Below are positions 16,940 through 26,565 of a stretch of 58,872 nt of DNA, one piece after another. The DNA lies in the NCBI RefSeq assembly GCF_001999335.1, contig NZ_MLHS01000010.1, forward strand, positions 1-58,872, read 5' to 3'. Positions within the stretch are counted from its first letter, which is position 1. Each line of letters begins with the position of its first letter. This DNA comes from Rodentibacter sp. Ppn85 (GTDB taxonomy: Bacteria > Pseudomonadota > Gammaproteobacteria > Enterobacterales > Pasteurellaceae). The position numbers were made by a program, and so were the translations under genes. The notes under the pieces are model-generated. The model made no database searches. It saw only the letters and a list, made by a program, of their open reading frames with translations, and was not told where the DNA came from.

Positions 16940-17860
16940 ATGTTCAAATTCATTCTTAAACGTGTGTTGGAAGCGATTCCGACCCTGTTTATTTTAATTA
17001 CTTTTTCTTTTTTTCTTATGCGTTTGGCACCGGGTAGCCCTTTTACTTCAGAACGTGCCTATCCGCCTGAGGTAATGGCAAACATTGAGGCAAAATATCA
17101 CCTAAACGAACCGCTTCACAAACAGTATCTGCTCTATTTAGAAAACCTTACTAAAGGGGATTTTGGCCCCTCATTTAAATATAAAGATCAGTCTGTGAAC
17201 GATTTAATCGGCGCGGCATTTCCGGTGTCCCTTAAACTCGGCAGCATTGCTTTTTTGTTTGCGCTCACGCTTGGTATTTCTGCCGGAACCATCGCCGCAT
17301 TAAAACAAAACAGTAGGTGGGATTACATTTTGATGAGTATGTCGATGACAGGGGTGATTATGCCTAGTTTTGTATTCGCACCGCTCCTTGTATTGTTTTT
17401 TGCTATTTGGCTTGGTTGGTTGCCTGCCGGAGGTTGGAATGAAGGTAGCCTGCCTTATTTAATTTTACCGGTTGCCTCACTCACTATCGGTTATGTAGCG
17501 GGGATCGCCCGAATTATGCGTGGTTCAATGATTGAAGTGCTTCATTCCAATTTTATTCGCACCGCCAAAGCCAAAGGGCTTTCTACCCGTCGAATTATTT
17601 TAAAACACGCACTGCGCCCTGCACTTTTGCCCGTCATCACTTATCTCGGTCCCGCATTTGTGGGCATTATCACGGGCTCAATGGTGATCGAAAGCGTATT
17701 CGGTTTACCGGGTATGGGAAAATTATTTGTAAATGGTGCGCTAAACCGTGATTATTCTTTAGTATTGAGTTTAACCATTCTGGTTGGCTCGCTCACTATT
17801 TTGTTTAATATGATTGTCGATATTTTATATGCAGTCATTGACCCGAAAATTCGTTATTAG
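16940..17860 (+). CDS. oppB: Oligopeptide ABC transporter permease OppB
   Basis: A 306-aa inner-membrane permease with six predicted membrane segments. The N-terminal FILKRVLEAIPTLFILITFSF is typical of the DppB/OppB family. The EAA loop IRTAKAKGLSTRRIILKHAL contacts the ATPases. The ATG at 16940 has GGAG five bases upstream; a GTG two codons earlier is less likely. Nine bases separate it from oppC. Confidence 0.97.
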   Translation: MFKFILKRVLEAIPTLFILITFSFFLMRLAPGSPFTSERAYPPEVMANIEAKYHLNEPLHKQYLLYLENLTKGDFGPSFKYKDQSVNDLIGAAFPVSLKLGSIAFLFALTLGISAGTIAALKQNSRWDYILMSMSMTGVIMPSFVFAPLLVLFFAIWLGWLPAGGWNEGSLPYLILPVASLTIGYVAGIARIMRGSMIEVLHSNFIRTAKAKGLSTRRIILKHALRPALLPVITYLGPAFVGIITGSMVIESVFGLPGMGKLFVNGALNRDYSLVLSLTILVGSLTILFNMIVDILYAVIDPKIRY

Positions 17861-17869
17861 GAGTGTGCA

Positions 17870-18793
17870 ATGACCCAACCTATTAATCAAAAAAATACCG
17901 AATTTGTCGAACAGCTTGCAGAACGTACGAATGAAATGCAGCTTGAAGGACGCAGTCTCTGGCAAGATGCAAAACGCCGTTTCTTCCGCAACAAAGCGGC
18001 CGTAACCAGTTTAATTTTATTGGCATTCATTGTGTTATTTATCACTTTTGCACCGCTCTGTTTCCCCTTTACTTATGAAGATACGGATTGGAATATGATG
18101 GGCGTTGCTCCAACTACGGAGGGATTGCATTTCTTCGGCACGGACTCATCGGGTCGCGATCTTCTGGTTCGCGTTGCTATTGGCGGACGGGTTTCCCTTA
18201 TGGTGGGCATTGCCGGTGCGCTAATCTCTGTGATGATCGGGACAATTTATGGGGCGATTTCAGGCTACTTTGGCGGCAAAGTTGATATGGTGATGATGCG
18301 TTTCTTAGAAATTCTCAGCTCATTCCCTTTTATGTTTTTTGTAATTTTGCTCGTCACCCTTTTCGGACAGAATATTTTACTCATCTTCATTGCCATTGGT
18401 GCGATTGCATGGCTGGGTTTAGCTCGGATTGTACGCGGTCAAACCCTTAGCCTCAAAAATAAAGAATTTGTCGAAGCCGCCATTGTATGCGGTGTACCGC
18501 GTCGTCAAATTATTCTCAAACATATTATTCCTAATGTCTTGGGTTTAGTCGCAGTCTATGCCTCTCTTGAAGTACCGGGGCTGATTTTGTTTGAGTCTTT
18601 CTTGAGCTTTTTAGGTTTGGGTACACAAGAGCCTATGAGCAGTTGGGGTGCATTATTAAGTGATGGAGCGGCACAAATGGAAGTCACCCCTTGGCTTTTA
18701 ATTTTCCCCGCATTTTTCCTCTGTTTAACACTATTTTGTTTTAACTTTATCGGCGATGGCTTGCGCGATGCGCTTGATCCGAAAGATCGCTAG
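17870..18793 (+). CDS. oppC: Oligopeptide ABC transporter permease OppC
   Basis: A 307-aa permease partner of OppB. It begins with a cytosolic stretch (EGRSLWQDAKRRFFRNKAA), then the first membrane segment. GTDSSGRDLLVRVAIGGRVS is the conserved periplasmic/first-loop signature of the family, and FVEAAIVCGVPRRQIILKHI is the EAA loop. Nine bases separate it from oppD. Confidence 0.97.
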   Translation: MTQPINQKNTEFVEQLAERTNEMQLEGRSLWQDAKRRFFRNKAAVTSLILLAFIVLFITFAPLCFPFTYEDTDWNMMGVAPTTEGLHFFGTDSSGRDLLVRVAIGGRVSLMVGIAGALISVMIGTIYGAISGYFGGKVDMVMMRFLEILSSFPFMFFVILLVTLFGQNILLIFIAIGAIAWLGLARIVRGQTLSLKNKEFVEAAIVCGVPRRQIILKHIIPNVLGLVAVYASLEVPGLILFESFLSFLGLGTQEPMSSWGALLSDGAAQMEVTPWLLIFPAFFLCLTLFCFNFIGDGLRDALDPKDR

Positions 18794-18802
18794 GAGAGGT
18801 TT

Positions 18803-19804
18803 ATGGAAAAACAATATAAAAATCAACCGCACTTACTGAATGTACAAAACCTCTATGTCAATTTCCATACGCCTGACGGCATTGTCACGGCAGTGAATGA
18901 TCTCAATTTCACCTTAGACGAAGGACAAACTCTCGGCATTGTAGGGGAATCCGGTTCCGGTAAATCCCAAACTGCTTTTGCCTTAATGGGCTTGCTCGCA
19001 CCAAACGGGAAAGTTTCCGGTTCGGCCCTATTTAACAGTACGCAACTGCTCAATTTACCGACTGCACAACTAAATAAAATCCGAGCAGAACAAATTGCAA
19101 TGATTTTCCAAGATCCGATGACATCATTGAACCCCTATATGAAAATAGGTGAGCAATTAATGGAAGTCCTGATATTGCACAAAGGTTACGACAAACAGAC
19201 GGCACTTAACGAATCGGTGAAAATGTTGGAGGCGGTGAAAATGCCCGAGGCGAAAAAACGTATGGGAATGTATCCGCACGAATTTTCCGGTGGAATGCGC
19301 TAACGGGTGATGATTGCCATGGCATTACTTTGCCGCCCGAAATTACTGATCGCCGATGAGCCGACCACGGCCCTTGATGTGACGGTACAGGCTCAAATTA
19401 TGACTTTGTTAAACGAGCTTAAGCGGGAATTTAACACAGCGATTATTATGATCACCCACGATCTTGGCGTAGTAGCGGGTATTTGCGATCAAGTACTCGT
19501 AATGTATGCTGGTCGGACGATGGAATACGGCACGGCGGAACAAATTTTCTATCACCCGACCCATCCGTATTCCCTCGGGCTGATGGAGGCGATTCCTCGT
19601 CTTGATGGTAAAAACGAAACGCTCGTGACGATTCCGGGAAATCCGCCAAATTTATTACATTTACCGCCGGGCTGCCCGTTTTCACCCCGTTGTCATTATG
19701 CCGGCGAGCAATGTAAAACCGCACCAAAACTCACCGCGCTTTGCAAAGGACATTTACGAAATTGCTGGCTTCCGCCGGAACAATTTGAAGGACAAACCTT
19801 ATGA
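18803..19804 (+). pseudogene. oppD: OppD ATPase gene interrupted by an in-frame TAA
   Basis: Together the two halves encode a normal-length (about 333-codon) OppD ATPase, but codon 167 is TAA at 19301-19303. The context is FSGGMR[14 protein letters not shown], where family members read SGGMRQRV; one C-to-T change of CAA explains it. The stop lies in the ABC signature region. The first half keeps Walker A (GESGSGKS, about 48-55) and the Q-loop IFQDPMTSLNPYM. The second keeps Walker [13 protein letters not shown], the H-loop [10 protein letters not shown] and the C-terminal oligopeptide-type Cys motif ([14 protein letters not shown]). A 166-aa product would lack Walker B. OppD and OppF act as a heterodimer, so import is probably lost unless there is read-through, or the base is a sequencing error. 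Confidence 0.9.
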
Positions 19805-20790
19805 TTAAAGAGAAAAATTTGTTATTAGAGGTTAAAAATCTGGGCGTATCCTTCAAAATCAAAAATGATAAAGCCCTCTTTTTTGCCAAACCGCAAACCT
19901 TAAAGGCAGTAAAAAATGTGTCTTTTCAACTTTATGCCGGTGAAACCTTAGGCGTCGTGGGAGAATCGGGCTGTGGAAAATCCACCCTTGCCCGAGCCAT
20001 TATTGGCTTAGTGGAAGCGAACGAAGGCGAAATTATTTGGCTGGGAAAAGATTTACGCAAACAATCCCCCAAACAATGGCGCGATACACGCAAAGATATC
20101 CAAATGATTTTCCAAGATCCGCTCGCGTCGCTCAATCCCCGAATGAATATTGGTGAAATTATTGCGGAGCCGCTTAAAATTTATCAGCCTCACTTAAACG
20201 CAGAACAAGTGAAAGAAAAAGTGCGGGCGATGATGTTAAAAGTGGGTTTATTGCCAAATTTAATCAATCGTTATCCCCATGAGTTTTCCGGGGGACAATG
20301 CCAACGTATCGGCATTGCCCGAGCATTAATTATTGAACCGAAAATAATTATTTGCGATGAACCGGTTTCCGCACTGGATGTTTCCATTCAGGCCCAAGTA
20401 GTGAATTTATTGAAATCATTACAAGCAGAAATGGGGCTGTCACTTATTTTTATTGCCCATGATCTTGCGGTAGTAAAACATATTTCCGACCGGGTACTTG
20501 TAATGTATTTAGGCAATGCCATGGAATTGGGAAGTGACGATGAGGTGTATAATCACACCAAACACCCTTACACTAAAGCGTTGATGTCCGCCGTACCTAT
20601 TCCCGATCCTAAATTGGAGCGAAATAAAAATATTCAGCTGTTAGAGGGCGATCTTCCCTCACCGATTAATCCGCCTTCAGGTTGTGTATTTCGTACCCGC
20701 TGTCCGCTTGCAGACGAAAATTGTCGTTTACAAAAACCCTCCTTTAATAGCGACAACGGGACACATTTTGTGGCGTGTTTAAAAACTTAG
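19801..20790 (+). CDS. oppF: Oligopeptide ABC transporter ATPase OppF
   Basis: A 329-aa ATPase. Walker A is [14 protein letters not shown], the Q-loop [13 protein letters not shown], the signature [15 protein letters not shown] (Cys where Arg is common), Walker [15 protein letters not shown] and the H-loop [11 protein letters not shown]. The C-terminal cysteine cluster [14 protein letters not shown] is of the oligopeptide-transporter type. It overlaps the oppD end by four bases (ATGA), so its translation normally depends on ribosomes finishing oppD; the oppD stop may lower OppF output. Confidence 0.96.
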   Translation: MIKEKNLLLEVKNLGVSFKIKNDKALFFAKPQTLKAVKNVSFQLYAGETLGVVGESGCGKSTLARAIIGLVEANEGEIIWLGKDLRKQSPKQWRDTRKDIQMIFQDPLASLNPRMNIGEIIAEPLKIYQPHLNAEQVKEKVRAMMLKVGLLPNLINRYPHEFSGGQCQRIGIARALIIEPKIIICDEPVSALDVSIQAQVVNLLKSLQAEMGLSLIFIAHDLAVVKHISDRVLVMYLGNAMELGSDDEVYNHTKHPYTKALMSAVPIPDPKLERNKNIQLLEGDLPSPINPPSGCVFRTRCPLADENCRLQKPSFNSDNGTHFVACLKT

Positions 20791-20853
20791 CGATAAAAGT
20801 GCGGTAGAAAAATCTATTATTTTTTAATTTGTTTTTACCCTAAGACAGAAAAT

Positions 20854-20881
20854 AAAAAAGTTGGCATAAGCCAACTTTTTT
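20854..20881. terminator. Bidirectional terminator between oppF and mscL
   Basis: Twelve-base perfect arms AAAAAAGTTGGC and GCCAACTTTTTT around ATAA, placed between two convergent genes. Confidence 0.92.
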
Positions 20882-20899
20882 ATTCTGTTCTAAGATAAA

Positions 20900-21289
20900 T
20901 TATTTTTTCAACAAATCACGAATTTCAGTCAGTAATTTTTCTTCGTTTGAGGGTTCCGCCGGGGCCGCTTCAACTGGTTTTTTCAATTTGTTGATCGCTC
21001 TTACCATTAAGAAGATTGCAAATGCAATAATGACGAAATCGAAGACGTTTTGAATAAACATACCGTAGTTTAATGTTACTGCCGGAATGTCACCTTTTGC
21101 TGGTTCTAAAATAAATTTTAAATCTTTAAAATCTACTCCGCCGGTTAAGATACCCAATACAGGCATCACGACATCACCCACAAGTGAACTTACAATTTTG
21201 CCAAACGCACCGCCGATGATTACACCGACAGCCATATCAACAACATTGCCACGCATCGCGAATTCACGAAATTCCTTTATAAAGCTCAT
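20900..21289 (-). CDS. mscL: Large-conductance mechanosensitive channel MscL
   Basis: A 129-aa inner-membrane channel that opens on hypo-osmotic shock. The N-terminal helix [20 protein letters not shown] and the pore-lining segment [17 protein letters not shown] are diagnostic. A second membrane segment (about 75-98) and a charged C-terminal helix bundle ([14 protein letters not shown]) complete the family layout. Last gene of the def-fmt-rsmB-GT-trkA-mscL group; a 69-base gap separates it from trkA. Confidence 0.97.
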   Translation of the reverse strand: MSFIKEFREFAMRGNVVDMAVGVIIGGAFGKIVSSLVGDVVMPVLGILTGGVDFKDLKFILEPAKGDIPAVTLNYGMFIQNVFDFVIIAFAIFLMVRAINKLKKPVEAAPAEPSNEEKLLTEIRDLLKK

Positions 21290-21358
21290 AAGTTTTTCCT
21301 TTTACTTACAGTTAAAAACATGGCGTATTATATGTTCTTCGGTTAAAAAGTAAACCCT

Positions 21359-22735
21359 TTAAATAAAGAATGAACTTGGTTGGAATAATTTTTCGATTTC
21401 AGAAACCGCTTTTTTATCACCTAAATATACGATGACATGATCACCGTCCCGAATCTCAACATTTTTATGCCCGATAATCACTTCATTATTGCGTAAAATC
21501 GCACCGATAATGCAACCGGCAGGCAAACGGATATGACGAATCGTTTTTCCCACGATATTGGAAGTATTCAAATCACCGTGGGCAACAATTTCAATTGCTT
21601 CGGAAGCGCCGTGATGTAAGCTCGCTACATTTTTCACATCACCTTTACGCACATACCCCAACAAAGCGGAAATTGTCGCTTGCTGCGGAGAAACGGCAAT
21701 ATCAATCGTGCCGCCTTGAATTAGGCCGATATACGCCATACGCTGAATCAGCACCATGGCTTTTTTCGCCCCTAAGCGTTTTGCCAACAATGCCGACATA
21801 ATATTGGCTTCATCATCACTACTTAATGATAAAAACACATCAACATTCTCAATATGTTCTTCAAACAACAAATTTTGATCGGAAGCATCACCGTGAAAAA
21901 CCAAAGTTTTCGCTAATTTTTCCGCTAAGGCTTGCGCACGTTCCGCATTACGCTCAATTAATTTTACCGTACAATGCTCTTCCAATTGTTTTGCTACGCC
22001 GGCGGCAATATTTCCCCCACCTACAATCATCACGCGTTTGTAAGGCTTTTCGAGACGTTGTAATTCGCTAATTACCGCTTTAATATGCTCTGTCGCACAA
22101 ATAAATGTAATTTCATCACCGGCTTCAATAATCGTCGAACCTTGAGGGCGAATTGTTTTGTCACTGCGTAAAATCGAAACAATACGAAATTCAATATGCG
22201 GCATATGCTCTTTGAAAGCGGACAAGGCATGCCCCACCAATGCGCCGCCGTAATACGCTTTTACTACCACAACGCTGATACGGTTTTTGGCAAAATGCGC
22301 CACTTGCAATGCCCCCGGATAAGCAATCAGACGGGTAATTTCATCCGTCACCAAATTTTCCGGTGAAATCAAATGGCTAATAGGCACATTTTCATCATTG
22401 AATAACTTGTCTTTTTCCCGTAAATATTCCGAATTACGAATACGTGCAATACGGGTCGGCGTATTAAATAACGTATAGCCGATTTGGCAAGCCACCATAT
22501 TGATTTCATCCGACGATGTCACCGCCACCATTAAATCCGCATCTACCGCACCGGCATCACGCAAGATTTTCGGTGAAGCAGGCGAACCCTGCACGACTTT
22601 TAAATCATGTTTTTCCTGTAAAGCCTGAAGTCGTGGTGATTCGTTATCCACCAAAGTAATATCATTATCTTCGCTGACCAGACTTTCCGCTAATGTCGTT
22701 CCCACTTGTCCGGCACCCAGGATCATTATTTTCAT
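21359..22735 (-). CDS. trkA: Trk potassium uptake regulatory protein TrkA
   Basis: A 458-aa cytosolic protein that binds NAD(H) and gates the TrkH/TrkG potassium channels. It holds two RCK_N/RCK_C repeats: the first Rossmann motif is [17 protein letters not shown], the second [18 protein letters not shown]. The start is the ATG at 22735, which overlaps the preceding glycosyltransferase stop by four bases (ATGA); a longer start at 22795 would lie inside that gene. The length equals the family's 458. Confidence 0.97.
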   Translation of the reverse strand: MKIMILGAGQVGTTLAESLVSEDNDITLVDNESPRLQALQEKHDLKVVQGSPASPKILRDAGAVDADLMVAVTSSDEINMVACQIGYTLFNTPTRIARIRNSEYLREKDKLFNDENVPISHLISPENLVTDEITRLIAYPGALQVAHFAKNRISVVVVKAYYGGALVGHALSAFKEHMPHIEFRIVSILRSDKTIRPQGSTIIEAGDEITFICATEHIKAVISELQRLEKPYKRVMIVGGGNIAAGVAKQLEEHCTVKLIERNAERAQALAEKLAKTLVFHGDASDQNLLFEEHIENVDVFLSLSSDDEANIMSALLAKRLGAKKAMVLIQRMAYIGLIQGGTIDIAVSPQQATISALLGYVRKGDVKNVASLHHGASEAIEIVAHGDLNTSNIVGKTIRHIRLPAGCIIGAILRNNEVIIGHKNVEIRDGDHVIVYLGDKKAVSEIEKLFQPSSFFI

Positions 22736-23538
22736 GCCTCGCTCCTTGTTAAGATAAGAGGTTGAATACCGATTTTCACCGAATTTAGACCGCACTTTAA
22801 CACGTTCACTTGGCGACAGATTTCATCGGTTATTGCATTGGCTTGCGCCATTTTCTCTTCGGTTACCTGTTCATCGATTTTTTGAAATAAAATCGCATCC
22901 AATAACCGCTCCGCATGCATACCGTCGCGGCAATAATGTAGCACGCCCGCCTCATCAAATAGGGTTGCCACTTTCGCGATTTTTGTGGTTGCAATACCCA
23001 ATGCGCCGTCTTCACCGCCTAATTCTCGAAACAACGCATTCTGTGGAAATCCGCCGCAAGCCAAGAAAAAAGCACGGCGAAACACTACATTTCCACCACA
23101 GGTCATTCTCATATGCTGCCAGGCAAAATCAAAATTAGGGTGTTCGGCATAACGAACCGCCAACCCTATCGGTTTTAAGGCTAAGCGCACCAACGAAGTA
23201 TCCGGCTGAAAATGAAAGGTTGCCGCCGCCACTTCCAATGCGCCTTGCTCATAGGCATCATCCGCATCCAAAAAAGCGATTAGTTCGTTAGCAGATTGTA
23301 ATGCGCCCCAATTTCGTGCCTTTGCGACCCCGCCGTTTTTATTCATTGACTCGACAAAAATCCGCTCCGGATACTGTGCGGCAAAGTAATTCGCCAATGC
23401 AAGCGTACCATCGGTCGAGGCATCATCAATCAGCCAAATTTTTCCTAAACAAGGTTGATTCAAAACAGATTCCACCGCCCGTGTTAATGTTTTTTCTACG
23501 TTATAGCAAGGAATAATCACATCTATATGAGGAAACAT
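22732..23538 (-). CDS. Family 2 glycosyltransferase
   Basis: A 268-aa GT-A fold glycosyltransferase. [20 protein letters not shown] is the nucleotide-binding start, [11 protein letters not shown] follows, and [16 protein letters not shown] holds the DxD metal site. [11 protein letters not shown] and [11 protein letters not shown] are further family blocks. No membrane span is seen. Acceptor and sugar are unknown; cell-surface glycan or lipooligosaccharide synthesis is possible. It is wedged between rsmB (15-base gap) and trkA (4-base overlap), an unexpected insertion in a conserved housekeeping group. Confidence 0.88.
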   Translation of the reverse strand: MFPHIDVIIPCYNVEKTLTRAVESVLNQPCLGKIWLIDDASTDGTLALANYFAAQYPERIFVESMNKNGGVAKARNWGALQSANELIAFLDADDAYEQGALEVAAATFHFQPDTSLVRLALKPIGLAVRYAEHPNFDFAWQHMRMTCGGNVVFRRAFFLACGGFPQNALFRELGGEDGALGIATTKIAKVATLFDEAGVLHYCRDGMHAERLLDAILFQKIDEQVTEEKMAQANAITDEICRQVNVLKCGLNSVKIGIQPLILTRSEA

Positions 23539-23553
23539 TTTCTCCCCCTTGGT

Positions 23554-24924
23554 TTATGCCCGTTTACGCAATTTTGCGTAATAAAACCCGTCACCGCCAT
23601 TTTGTTGCGGAATAAACTGAAAACCGACCGCACTTTTATCATCGGTGAAGGGTAACGCCAGTAATTCGGCATCACGTTGTTCCTCGAGAAAAGCAGCGAT
23701 TTGCTCACGATTTTCTTCAGCTAAAACGGAACAGGTAGCGTATAATAAAATGCCATTCGGCTTCAATTTCGCCCAAAGGGCTTTTAAGATACTTTTTTGT
23801 AATGCCACAAGTTGTACAATGTCCGTTTCTTGGCGTAACCATTTGATATCAGGGTGACGGCGGATAACACCGGTGGCGGAACAGGGCGCATCAAGTAAAA
23901 TTCGGTCAAATTCCACCGCACTTTGTCCGATTTCCGCCAGCCATTGATCCGGTTTAGTCGCATCACCGCAAACTACAATTGCCCGTTGGTTTAAACGTGC
24001 CAAGTTTTCTTCCACCCGGCTCAAACGCTGTGCTTCAATATCCAACGCGATCACTTTGGCTTGCGGAGCAAGTTCTAAAATATGTGTCGTTTTCCCTCCC
24101 GGGGCGGCACAAGCATCTAAAATCCACTCATTATTTTTCGGCTCAAGCAAGGTTGCCGCCCATTGTGCGCTGACATCCTGTACCGTTACCGCGCCCTCTA
24201 CAAAGCGAGGTAATTTTTGCACGGCAATAGGCGAGCTGAGGCGTAGCGCATTGGGATGAATCCCATTTTCTGCCTCAATTTCCGATTCTGCCAATAAAGT
24301 GCGGTAATTTTCCGTGCTGTTTTGTTGTGAATTAACCCGTAACCACATTGGCGGTTTTTGATTATTCGCCTCAATGATTTCACGCCAATTCGGATAAGCC
24401 TTTTTCAATTTATTGACAAACCATTCCGGATGTAGGGTGTGCCAATGTTTATCCGCTTGTGCCAAAATAGTGTCTTGTTCACGTAAAAAACGACGTAGTA
24501 CGCCATTCACCAACCCTCTAAAACTATCCGATTTTAACGTTTTTGTTGCATTCACCACCTCATCCACCGCAGCATGTGCAGGGATACGCATATAGAGTAG
24601 TTGATACAGCCCGACCAGCAACAAACAATGCACAATGCGGGTTTTGCCTTTGAGCGGTTTATCCACAAGACGTTGGATAATTTGCTCCAAACGAGGCAGC
24701 ACTCGGCATACGCCAAAACAAATTTCTTGCAGGAGCGGTAGATCTTGTATTTTTACGCTGTTCTGTACGGCAGGAATTAAGCCGGAAAGGGATTTCCCTT
24801 CATCAAGCACTTGTAAAATAACCTGTGCGGCAACCGCTCTTGTGGAAAGTGCGGTTGATTTTTCCCGTGTTTTTTTCATCGGCTGATTTTTTCTCGGTTT
24901 TTGAGATGAACGTTGAGCTTTCAT
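23554..24924 (-). CDS. rsmB: 16S rRNA (cytosine(967)-C(5))-methyltransferase RsmB
   Basis: A 456-aa enzyme. An NusB-like RNA-binding domain covers about 28-165 ([59 protein letters not shown]). The SAM-dependent domain follows, with [16 protein letters not shown], the motif [18 protein letters not shown] containing the PC catalytic pair, and [11 protein letters not shown] with the second cysteine. The ATG at 24924 overlaps the fmt stop (TAATG); the basic N-terminal extension is somewhat longer than in Escherichia coli, where the start corresponds to about residue 16. Confidence 0.96.
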   Translation of the reverse strand: MKAQRSSQKPRKNQPMKKTREKSTALSTRAVAAQVILQVLDEGKSLSGLIPAVQNSVKIQDLPLLQEICFGVCRVLPRLEQIIQRLVDKPLKGKTRIVHCLLLVGLYQLLYMRIPAHAAVDEVVNATKTLKSDSFRGLVNGVLRRFLREQDTILAQADKHWHTLHPEWFVNKLKKAYPNWREIIEANNQKPPMWLRVNSQQNSTENYRTLLAESEIEAENGIHPNALRLSSPIAVQKLPRFVEGAVTVQDVSAQWAATLLEPKNNEWILDACAAPGGKTTHILELAPQAKVIALDIEAQRLSRVEENLARLNQRAIVVCGDATKPDQWLAEIGQSAVEFDRILLDAPCSATGVIRRHPDIKWLRQETDIVQLVALQKSILKALWAKLKPNGILLYATCSVLAEENREQIAAFLEEQRDAELLALPFTDDKSAVGFQFIPQQNGGDGFYYAKLRKRA

Positions 24925-25883
24925 TAGGCTAGCACCTTACCGACAGGAAACCAATCTGCCCGTCCGTTTAACAAATCTTGCACCGCCATCTGCTTTTTAC
25001 CTGTCGGTTGTAATTGCAGAATATTCAACACGCCCTCAGCCGTGGCAATTTGAATGCCGGTTTTATCCGCACGTAAAATCATACCCGCCGGTTTATCTTG
25101 ATGAGCTAACACTTCCGCTTGATACACTTTTAAGGTTTGCGAATTGCCTTCTTGATCTTCCGTGCCGAAATAAGCCATCGGCCACGGGTTGAACGCTCGA
25201 ATATTACGTTCAAGTTGTGCAGCGGAAAGAGACCAATCCAATTCGGCTTCCTGTTTGGAAAGTTTATCCGCATAATTGCTTTGACTATCATCTTGTTTTT
25301 CTGCGCTGAATTTTCCGTTCTCAAGATTATCCAACACATCAATTAATGCCGGCGGAGCAAGTTCGGCGAGTTTATGATAAAGGCTGGTTGATGTTTCCGT
25401 TGGCAAAATATCACAATAAACTTTATGTAACATATCGCCGGTGTCTAAACCTTCATCCATTTGCATAATGGTTACACCGGTCTGAACATCGCCCGCCCAA
25501 ATCGCACGCTGAATCGGTGCGGCACCACGCCAACGCGGCAAAATAGAACCGTGCACATTTAAACAGCCTAAACGCGGTGCGTCCAGAACCGCTTTCGGCA
25601 AAATTAAGCCATACGCCACGACCATCATTACATCGGCATTTAATGCCTTTAATTCAAGTTGCGCCTCTTCTTTGCGTAAGGATTTAGGTTGATAAACAGG
25701 AATGTTATGTTGCAATGCCAACTGTTTCACCGGACTGGCTTGCAATTTTTTGCCACGACCTGCCGGTTTATCAGGCTGCGTATAAACGGCGATCACATTA
25801 TGTCGAGAATTGATTAAGGCTTGTAAATGTTGTGCGGCAAAATCAGGCGTGCCTGCAAAGATAATATTGAGTGGTTTCATCAT
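24924..25883 (-). CDS. fmt: Methionyl-tRNA formyltransferase
   Basis: A 319-aa enzyme that formylates initiator Met-t[21 protein letters not shown] and the substrate site [20 protein letters not shown] are diagnostic, with the Asn-His-Asp type catalytic residues in NVHGS and LDTGDML. The C-terminal domain binds tRNA. Two ATG codons are adjacent (25883 and 25880); either may be used. It pairs with def, which removes the formyl group. Confidence 0.97.
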   Translation of the reverse strand: MMKPLNIIFAGTPDFAAQHLQALINSRHNVIAVYTQPDKPAGRGKKLQASPVKQLALQHNIPVYQPKSLRKEEAQLELKALNADVMMVVAYGLILPKAVLDAPRLGCLNVHGSILPRWRGAAPIQRAIWAGDVQTGVTIMQMDEGLDTGDMLHKVYCDILPTETSTSLYHKLAELAPPALIDVLDNLENGKFSAEKQDDSQSNYADKLSKQEAELDWSLSAAQLERNIRAFNPWPMAYFGTEDQEGNSQTLKVYQAEVLAHQDKPAGMILRADKTGIQIATAEGVLNILQLQPTGKKQMAVQDLLNGRADWFPVGKVLA

Positions 25884-25931
25884 GTTCTGCGTTATGTTTA
25901 AGAATATTCCCGATAATACGAAAGAGAAAGT

Positions 25932-25959
25932 AAAATGCGGTCAAAATTAACCGCATTTT
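25932..25959. other. Degenerate uptake-signal hairpin between def and fmt
   Basis: Arms AAAATGCGGT and ACCGCATTTT, each one base away from the uptake core, around an eight-base loop. It lies inside what is otherwise a conserved def-fmt operon; no long T-run follows on the minus strand, so it may only attenuate. Confidence 0.5.
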
Positions 25960-25962
25960 TCG

Positions 25963-26472
25963 TTATTGTTTTGCCAATTGCTTTTTGTATTTTACTAATT
26001 TTTCTTTAATACGTTGGCGTTTAAGAGGAGAAAGATAATCCACAAACAAAATCCCGTTGAGGTGATCAATTTCGTGTTGAATACAAATGGCAAGTAAGCC
26101 GTCCGCATTTAAGGTAAATTCGTTACCGTCGCGATCAAGGGCTTTCACCGTCACTTTTTCTTTCCGCGACACAAGCGCACGCACGCCCGGAATGGATAAA
26201 CAACCTTCTTCAATACCGGTTTCGCCTTCCGACGCCAAAATTTCCGGATTAATTAAGACCAATTGATTTTGTTTATCTCCCTCAATATCAATGGTAATAA
26301 TACGTTGTAAGATATCCACTTGTGGTGCGGCTAACCCAATGCCTTCCTGTTGATACATGGTATCAAACATATCATCTACAATTTTGCGAATAGTGTCATT
26401 GACTTCGGAAACAGGCTCACAAACGACTTTTAAGTGTTCGTCAGGATAAATTAATACATTAAGTGCGGTCAT
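25963..26472 (-). CDS. def: Peptide deformylase
   Basis: A 169-aa metalloenzyme that removes the N-formyl group from new proteins. The three motifs are complete: GIGLAAPQV (motif 1), EEGCLSIPG with metal ligand Cys91 (motif 2), and QHEIDHLNG with His133 and His137 as ligands and Glu134 catalytic (motif 3). First gene of the def-fmt-rsmB group. Confidence 0.97.
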   Translation of the reverse strand: MTALNVLIYPDEHLKVVCEPVSEVNDTIRKIVDDMFDTMYQQEGIGLAAPQVDILQRIITIDIEGDKQNQLVLINPEILASEGETGIEEGCLSIPGVRALVSRKEKVTVKALDRDGNEFTLNADGLLAICIQHEIDHLNGILFVDYLSPLKRQRIKEKLVKYKKQLAKQ

Positions 26473-26565
26473 AATTTCTCTTATTTTTTAAATTGCAATT
26501 CGTTGCGCGATTGTAGCACAGGAAGCCCTGTCTGTCCTTAATTTGGATGATTGATACAAGTTCCG

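Noticed and set aside
18803-19804. oppD as two separate half-size ABC genes
   Set aside because: The halves are in one frame, separated by a single TAA inside the signature motif, and together give one normal OppD.
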